DNA from: a bacterium
Lineage (GTDB): Bacteria; UBA9089; JAHJRX01
Assembly (NCBI GenBank): GCA_030017825.1
Contig: JASEGW010000055.1
Coordinates: 1-9,528 of the forward strand
Direction of reading: 5' to 3'
Length of the DNA stretch: 9,528 nt
Position 1 is the stretch's first letter, and each line of letters opens with the position of its first letter. Shown here in pieces: positions 6,588 through 9,528 of the stretch. The notes beneath the pieces are model-generated. The model saw only the letters and a program-made list of their open reading frames with translations. It searched no databases and had not been told where the DNA came from. The translations under genes were made by a program, and so were the position numbers.

Positions 6588-6808
6588 GATTTTTTAAACT
6601 TAGGTCTAACTAATGGTGTTGCTCCACAATATGCATTTTTTGCATCTTTTTCAATTTCGTCTCTCTTTTTAGTTGCTTCTGGGTTATCTCCTAAATCTAA
6701 TGAGTTTTCCATTAAGGCTTGGGCTGCACATCCTACTCCAACACAAGCACCTTCACCCTAGTATGTGCAATTTGCTAACTTTGGAAACTTTGGCTGATCT
6801 GCTGACAT
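6584..6808 (-). pseudogene. Small cysteine-containing protein gene with an in-frame TAG
   Basis: From ATG 6808 on the minus strand, 74 codons run to a TAA at 6584-6586. The only interruption is TAG at codon 17 (6758-6760). The text is MSADQPKFPKLANCTY, then stop, then GEGACVGVGCAAQALMENS and a charged helix, ending CGATPLVRPKFKKS. Reading frame and composition continue smoothly across the stop, with cysteines at codons 14, 22, 27 and 63, so this was one gene. A single change from TGG, or from a Tyr, Gln or Lys codon, would create the TAG. TAG ends the FtsK-gamma gene in this window, so amber is not generally reassigned. It lies 19 bases after the zinc-ribbon gene and was probably co-transcribed. 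The family is not recognised. Confidence 0.65.
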
Positions 6809-6827
6809 GAGGCATATCTTATCATAC

Positions 6828-7136
6828 TTAAACTGAAAAAATTACTTTTTTTGTTATTGCTCCTAATATTAAACGCAGTGCTGGTCTATTTTCTTTTTTG
6901 TAAATCATTGGTGTTCCAAGTACTTTTTTACAATTTGGACAGACTAAGTTATTTGCAGGGATAATAGATTGCTCGCTAATTATACGATCAATATACACTC
7001 TTTTAAGTGTACCAATGCCGTCTTTCTGATAGCTAAATATATTTGTTTTGCAATTGCTACAGGAGATTTTTAATATTCTTGAATTTCCTCCTCTAGCCTT
7101 TTTATATTTATCACTTTTTAATTTAACATGCTTCAT
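6828..7136 (-). CDS. Small zinc-ribbon protein of unknown function
   Basis: The 102-residue protein starts with a basic, lysine-rich segment (MKHVKLKSDKYKKARGG). It then has two cysteine pairs, CSNC (26-29) and CPNC (66-69), which would bind one zinc as a ribbon. Between them is FSYQKDGIGTLKRVYIDRI, and the end is hydrophobic and basic. The basic start and zinc ribbon suggest a nucleic-acid or ribosome contact, but this is only inference. It is transcribed away from the RiPP precursor and is followed after 19 bases by the broken cysteine gene. AGGAG lies about 13 bases before the ATG, and a TAAAAT box overlaps the same area, so the ribosome site is uncertain. Confidence 0.75.
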   Translation of the reverse strand: MKHVKLKSDKYKKARGGNSRILKISCSNCKTNIFSYQKDGIGTLKRVYIDRIISEQSIIPANNLVCPNCKKVLGTPMIYKKENRPALRLILGAITKKVIFSV

Positions 7137-7181
7137 TTTGCAATTTTACTCCTAAGAAGTTTATTTTGCGATGGAGGGATG

Positions 7182-7222
7182 TTGACATGGCATGTATAAT
7201 AAATTTTACAGAAAGAGGGTGA
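7182..7222 (+). promoter_or_regulatory. Promoter-like element and ribosome site for the RiPP precursor
   Basis: TTGACAT (7182-7188) is followed seven bases after TTGACA by a perfect TATAAT (7195-7200). The gap is too short for TTGACA to be the -35 partner of that TATAAT, so it may be a regulator site with TATAAT as the -10. A purine-rich AGAGGGTGA (7214-7222) precedes the ATG at 7230 at a workable distance and is the clearest Shine-Dalgarno site in the window. The ligase gene has a 19-base element with the same spacing. Confidence 0.55.
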
Positions 7223-7229
7223 ATTAATA

Positions 7230-7466
7230 ATGATAACAGAAATACAACCATTCGCTAAACAATTTATGGAACCAATCGCAGAAGAAGATATATTAGACGC
7301 ATCAGGTCATTATGATGAAGTAAGCCAAACTTGGATACTTGATCAAGGGCAAGATTCATCTACGTTAATGTCTGGTATTAGTCCTGAAAGACCACCAACT
7401 ACCTGTTCACAAATGACTAAAGTTGGAGACAAACACTATGTGAGCGATACTTATGTCGATGACTAA
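7230..7466 (+). CDS. Graspetide (ATP-grasp-modified RiPP) precursor peptide
   Basis: The 78-residue peptide has the layout of putative ATP-grasp-modified RiPP precursors (the GRASP_targ type). A leader motif QPFAKQFMEP (6-15) is followed by HYDEVSQTWILDQG (27-40), matching the family's PFxLR..P and YD..Q..V pattern. The tail is rich in Thr, Ser and Asp. The likely core is the last 22 residues, with acceptors Thr57, Thr58, Ser60, Thr63, Ser72 and Thr74 and donors Asp67, Asp73, Asp77 and Asp78, plus one Cys59. The ligase would join side chains as esters (or amides if Lys is used), giving a cyclic product. No cleavage site such as GG is obvious. It overlaps the next gene by 14 bases, and a matching ligase is 0.5 kb away. 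Function of the final product is unknown. Confidence 0.8.
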   Translation: MITEIQPFAKQFMEPIAEEDILDASGHYDEVSQTWILDQGQDSSTLMSGISPERPPTTCSQMTKVGDKHYVSDTYVDD

Positions 7467-8007
7467 TAAGATAGGTTTTTTTAGAAAGTCAAAACAATCA
7501 AACACGAAGTTAGTTTTGATGTTTGAGAAAATTCAAAAAATAAGATTTGAAAGCTCGGATAGTGATTGGCAAGATAAAGATTTTGTCAAGAGATTAATGA
7601 GCTTGGAAAAACAGTCTAAAAGTGAAATCTTAAAATTGCTAAAAGATAAGAAATTAAAAACTTCTGATGACTTTTATAGAGCTTCATTTATATTTCACCA
7701 CGGATACAATTTTGAAGATTATATGGTTGCTGTTTCACTTTCTTCAATAAGCCATCACCTTGGTGAGCCATGGGCAAAAAATTTCTATGCAGTTGCACTT
7801 GATAGACTTTTACTAAATATTGGACTTCCACAACATTTTGGTTCGCAATTTTCTAAAAAAAATGGGGAGTGGCAACTTGAAAAAATAAATGACAAGACTA
7901 CAGATAAAGAGCGTGCAGAACATGGAATAGAGGCTTTGTCGTTAATTAAAAAAAGAATGAAAAATATGGATAAGATTACTTCTTGGGAGACTTCATTAAA
8001 AGATTAA
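7453..8007 (+). CDS. DUF6624-like protein coupled to the graspetide precursor
   Basis: The 184-residue protein (182 if the second ATG at 7459 is used) has a basic start. It then carries FYRASFIFHHG (74-84), DYMVAVSLSSISHHLG (89-104), FYAVALDRLLLNIGLPQHFG (111-130) and TTDKERAEHGI (149-159). This series (hydrophobic helix with HHG, DR.L...G.PQ.FGTQF, TTD.ERA..G) matches what I know of DUF6624 proteins, which have no assigned activity. There is no signal peptide or transmembrane segment. Its start lies inside the precursor gene, so translation is probably coupled, which argues for a direct part in peptide processing, binding or self-protection. The 3' end overlaps the ligase gene by 32 bases tail to tail. 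The family assignment is from memory of motifs. Confidence 0.75.
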   Translation: MSMTNKIGFFRKSKQSNTKLVLMFEKIQKIRFESSDSDWQDKDFVKRLMSLEKQSKSEILKLLKDKKLKTSDDFYRASFIFHHGYNFEDYMVAVSLSSISHHLGEPWAKNFYAVALDRLLLNIGLPQHFGSQFSKKNGEWQLEKINDKTTDKERAEHGIEALSLIKKRMKNMDKITSWETSLKD

Positions 8008-8971
8008 TAATTTCTTCAGATATTGGTAATCCTGTCAAATCCTGAATCCATCCCCATTGGCCGTTTGGATTAATTTCTAGAAATACATATTTTCCTTTAG
8101 GTGTTAGTATCATATCCACTGCGCCAAAATTTAAATCAAGTTTTTTCATGAATTTAATTAATTTCTTCTCAACGTCTTTTGGTAACTGATGAATCTTGTG
8201 CTTGAGGTTTAGCGTGTCTTTTCTCCAGTCAGTTTTAGCCTTCTCACTCTTTTGAGAATGGATTTCAACAGGGAAAATTGTATCTCCAACTATTGTTATT
8301 CGTAGTTCTACATCCTTTTCAACATATTCTTGTAACAGTACTGGTGTATTTTTAACTTGAGCAACATTTTTAATATTATCTTCTGCGATTAGGCTTGTGT
8401 AAATTGCTGTACCATTATTATCATCAAGCATGACTCCACCACCCAATCGTTTAATTATCACGCCTTTTGATTTGGTTTTCTGGAAGAATTTTTCCGCATC
8501 TTCTGGGGAATTTGTAATTAATGTCTTTGGAATTTCAAGTCCTATCTCACTTGCAGTTTTTAACTGCTTTATTTTTAATTCTGCCCTTCTGTTGCTTTCA
8601 GGATGGTTTATCCAAGTACAATTTAAAACTTCCCACAATCCTCGTATTGTTGCGTTTGACTCCTGCTCAGCAAAAGTTTTTACAAATGGAGAAAATTCCT
8701 CTGGAAATTTAAAATGTGCTGGTCTCCTATACCAAACACCTTTAATATCGCTACCAACAATTTTACGACCAGAACTAAAATTAAGTATTTGATTTTGATC
8801 ATCCGCATCAAAAGAAATACTGGCTGACACATTCAATGGAAAATCTTCTGTATTAAATCTTACAAAGGGTATTTCTCGCTCATTTAATTTGGTCGCAATA
8901 ATATCGACATGCGGATCTAGCTTTTGACTTACCATTAAAATTTCAGGAGTTTCTGTAAATCTTTCTGCCAT
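7976..8971 (-). CDS. ATP-grasp peptide ligase of the MvdD/graspetide type
   Basis: The 331-residue enzyme would use ATP to activate Asp/Glu side chains of the precursor and link them to Thr, Ser or Lys. The N-terminal pre-ATP-grasp part has VWYRRP (79-84) and NHP (122-124). The ATP-binding region has VIIKRLGGG (171-179) and LLQEYVEKDVELRIT (212-226). TDWRKD (247-252) and HKIHQLP (258-264) follow. The metal-binding end is LNFGAVDMIL (280-289) and FLEINPNGQWGWIQ (297-310), with the catalytic E-x-N. RRP, the DVELR glutamate/arginine and NPNGQWGW are hallmarks of graspetide ligases rather than of RimK or D-Ala ligases. Length is typical. It faces the precursor gene from the opposite strand, an unusual layout. 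ATG 8971 is chosen because a TAAAAT box lies 9 bases upstream. Confidence 0.9.
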   Translation of the reverse strand: MAERFTETPEILMVSQKLDPHVDIIATKLNEREIPFVRFNTEDFPLNVSASISFDADDQNQILNFSSGRKIVGSDIKGVWYRRPAHFKFPEEFSPFVKTFAEQESNATIRGLWEVLNCTWINHPESNRRAELKIKQLKTASEIGLEIPKTLITNSPEDAEKFFQKTKSKGVIIKRLGGGVMLDDNNGTAIYTSLIAEDNIKNVAQVKNTPVLLQEYVEKDVELRITIVGDTIFPVEIHSQKSEKAKTDWRKDTLNLKHKIHQLPKDVEKKLIKFMKKLDLNFGAVDMILTPKGKYVFLEINPNGQWGWIQDLTGLPISEEIINLLMKSPKK

Positions 8972-8980
8972 AATGGTCGT

Positions 8981-8999
8981 ATTTTATCATCAATGTCAA
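8981..8999 (-). promoter_or_regulatory. Promoter-like element of the ligase gene
   Basis: On the minus strand this 19-base element reads TTGACATTGATGATAAAAT. It has TTGACAT at 8999-8993 and TAAAAT at 8986-8981, nine bases before the ATG at 8971. The spacing equals that of the element before the precursor (7182-7200). No Shine-Dalgarno site is visible, so the transcript may be nearly leaderless. Confidence 0.5.
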
Positions 9000-9039
9000 T
9001 TTTTGTTCTACATTGTTGTTCTTAGTTCTGTTCTCGTTC

Positions 9040-9053
9040 CCGCCCGCAGGCGG
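9040..9053. repeat. CCGCC/GGCGG hairpin
   Basis: CCGCC (9040-9044) pairs with GGCGG (9049-9053) around CGCA. AACCATGC (9069-9076) and GCAATGGTT (9082-9090) just downstream form a second, imperfect palindrome. Both belong to the right-hand hairpin series. Confidence 0.5.
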
Positions 9054-9110
9054 ATTCCATCCAAAAGGAACCATGCAAGGAGCAATGGTTTTGTTCTGTT
9101 CTACCTTCTA

Positions 9111-9158
9111 ACCAAGTGCTGTGCTGAAAGCACCTTTGTGCTGTTTTCAGCACTTGGT
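9111..9158. repeat. Long nested hairpin
   Basis: ACCAAGTGCTG (9111-9121) and CAGCACTTGGT (9148-9158) are perfectly complementary over 11 bases. Inside, GCAC (9130-9133) and GTGC (9138-9141) pair around CTTT. An alternative pairing joins GTGCTGAAA (9121-9129) to TTTCAGCAC (9145-9153). It has no T-run and reads equally well on both strands. Confidence 0.65.
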
Positions 9159-9162
9159 GTAG

Positions 9163-9180
9163 TTTGCCCTTTAGGGCAAA
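9163..9180. repeat. TTTGCCC/GGGCAAA hairpin
   Basis: TTTGCCC (9163-9169) pairs with GGGCAAA (9174-9180) around TTTA. It is four bases after the long nested hairpin. It has the form of a small bidirectional terminator, but no nearby gene clearly ends here. Confidence 0.5.
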
Positions 9181-9206
9181 TTGCTACTGGCATGGGTGTT
9201 AGTTTT

Positions 9207-9307
9207 AGGTACTTTAACGGTAACGGCTACCGTTACCGTCAGCCGTCAACCGTTAGACCGTAGTCTGGCCGAAAATACGGCCAGTTGACGGATTCTGTAA
9301 AGTACCT
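9207..9307. repeat. Three-way-junction fold of nested inverted repeats
   Basis: An outer stem of AGGTACTTTA (9207-9216) and TAAAGTACCT (9298-9307) is perfect over 10 bases. Directly inside, ACGGTAACGG (9217-9226) pairs perfectly with CCGTTACCGT (9230-9239) around CTA. Three bases on, CCGTCAA (9243-9249) pairs with TTGACGG (9285-9291). That arm encloses CTGGCCG/CGGCCAG (9265-9271, 9278-9284). The arms abut with few unpaired bases, so the 101 bases can fold as a compact branched structure in DNA or RNA on either strand. It could be a non-coding RNA, a small non-autonomous mobile element or a protein-binding cruciform. No known RNA family is recognised. Confidence 0.65.
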
Positions 9308-9338
9308 GACGGTATACCGTCAAGCCCTCGCAAGGGCT
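9308..9338. repeat. Two further palindromes after the junction
   Basis: GACGGTATACCGTC (9308-9321) is a perfect 14-base palindrome directly abutting the junction's outer stem. AGCCCT (9323-9328) and AGGGCT (9333-9338) form a hairpin around CGCA. The ACGGT/ACCGT word is shared with the arms of the junction. Confidence 0.55.
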
Positions 9339-9367
9339 ATTCCCCTTTGTCTTCGTCAATTGGGTTA

Positions 9368-9393
9368 GCGAACCACACGGAGTGGGGTGAGCT
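9368..9393. repeat. Repeat B, right copy
   Basis: The unit reads AGCGAACCACAC, then GGA, then GTGGGGTGAGC. The stem ACCACAC/GTGGGGT has one mismatch, whereas the left copy at 883-911 is perfect. Orientation is inverted relative to the left copy. Confidence 0.6.
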
Positions 9394-9416
9394 GAAGCTT
9401 TCCGGGCATATGCGTT

Positions 9417-9443
9417 AAGCGAAGCCACGCAGTGGCTGAGCGA
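9417..9443. repeat. Repeat C, right copy
   Basis: AGCCAC (9423-9428) pairs with GTGGCT (9432-9437) around GCA, flanked by AAGCGA and GAGCGAA. It is the inverted counterpart of the unit at 931-960. The stem is identical and the loop differs. The palindrome CGGAGCTCCG (9451-9460) follows. Confidence 0.65.
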
Positions 9444-9452
9444 ACAAACACG

Positions 9453-9503
9453 GAGCTCCGCAACAATTCCTTCCCCTTTAACCCCTCCCTTGTTGCTTCG
9501 CTC
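9453..9503 (-). repeat. Repeat A, right copy: G-rich core with a different stem
   Basis: The 29 bases at 9464-9492 are the exact reverse complement of 829-857. Here the core is enclosed by GCAACAA (9460-9466) and TTGTTGC (9490-9496), and further out by GAGC (9453-9456) and GCTC (9500-9503). The left copy uses GCATTCTCCAA/TTGGAGAATGC instead. Outside the shared bases the arms differ between copies yet remain complementary within each copy. The G-rich strand is the minus strand, so both copies point into the gene island. Confidence 0.8.
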
Positions 9504-9528
9504 ACACATTAATAATTTGTGATAAAAT

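Larger units (their letters stand above)
8972..9528. other. Gene-free block packed with palindromes
   Basis: Beyond the ligase start I see no supported gene up to the window edge. From about 9040 to 9500 the DNA is richer in GC and consists of back-to-back hairpins, described singly. Open frames crossing it on both strands translate the palindromes and show no domain. The last 30 bases (9499-9528) are AT-rich and may lead into a gene outside the window. Confidence 0.7.

Noticed and set aside
1103..8971. Altered genetic code (UGA as Gly or amber as sense)
   Set aside because: Long genes are intact under the standard code, and TAG is used as the terminal stop of the FtsK-gamma gene. A single internal TAG is better explained by mutation.
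829..9492. The gene island as one composite transposon bounded by the inverted A repeats
   Set aside because: The shared segment is only 29 bp, no transposase lies inside, and similar hairpins occur in both blocks as scattered units. Two dispersed repeats are more likely than element ends.
8973..9509. Open frames of 96 (plus) and 87 (minus) residues at the right edge
   Set aside because: Both read through the hairpin array and repeats A-C. Sequence order is explained by palindromes, not by protein coding.

Overview
The window looks like a piece of a small, AT-rich bacterial genome. I lean towards a Patescibacteria (CPR) member such as a parcubacterial lineage. The reasons are the low GC of the genes, the mostly weak Shine-Dalgarno sites, the type of recombinase (YARKST..ED), the small lineage-style proteins, and the dense palindromic repeats between genes. 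This taxonomic call is inference; there is no rRNA or marker gene here. The long reading frames are intact under a standard code.

Left edge (1-588): the C-terminal end of an IS110-family transposase, followed by about 100 bases of element end. The element has cut into a serine recombinase gene. Only the first 87 or so recombinase codons remain (minus strand), ending in the conserved WHP motif. A 27-bp inverted repeat lies just upstream of the recombinase start.

Left gene-free block (589-1102): a GC-richer run of hairpins, including repeat units that recur in inverted orientation near the right edge.

Defence-like operon (6224 down to 1103, minus strand): four tightly packed genes. In order of transcription they are a 902-aa type IIG-like restriction-methyltransferase fusion, a GIY-YIG nuclease with a DUF4357 tail, a zinc-ribbon/coiled-coil DUF2130 protein with a PD-(D/E)xK-like motif, and a stand-alone FtsK-gamma winged-helix protein. 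Gene junctions overlap by 8 bases or are 9 bases apart. The last two genes are unexpected partners for a restriction system and make this the first candidate for an undescribed system.

Middle (6225-7136): a small divergent gene broken by a frameshift, converging on a small cysteine-containing gene broken by an in-frame TAG. That second gene follows a small zinc-ribbon protein.

Graspetide-type RiPP locus (7137-8999): a 78-aa precursor, a DUF6624-like protein overlapping it, and a convergent ATP-grasp ligase of the MvdD/GRASP type. The precursor and ligase starts are each preceded by a 19-base element with the same layout (TTGACAT, then a TATAAT-like box). This is the second candidate system: an ester- or amide-crosslinked peptide pathway whose third gene is DUF6624-like, with no methyltransferase or transporter visible in the window.

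Right gene-free block (8972-9528): an almost continuous series of palindromes. It includes a three-way-junction fold at 9207-9307 and inverted copies of the left-block repeats. One repeat pair keeps a 23-base G-rich core while the flanking stem arms change sequence but stay complementary, which suggests the hairpin itself is conserved.
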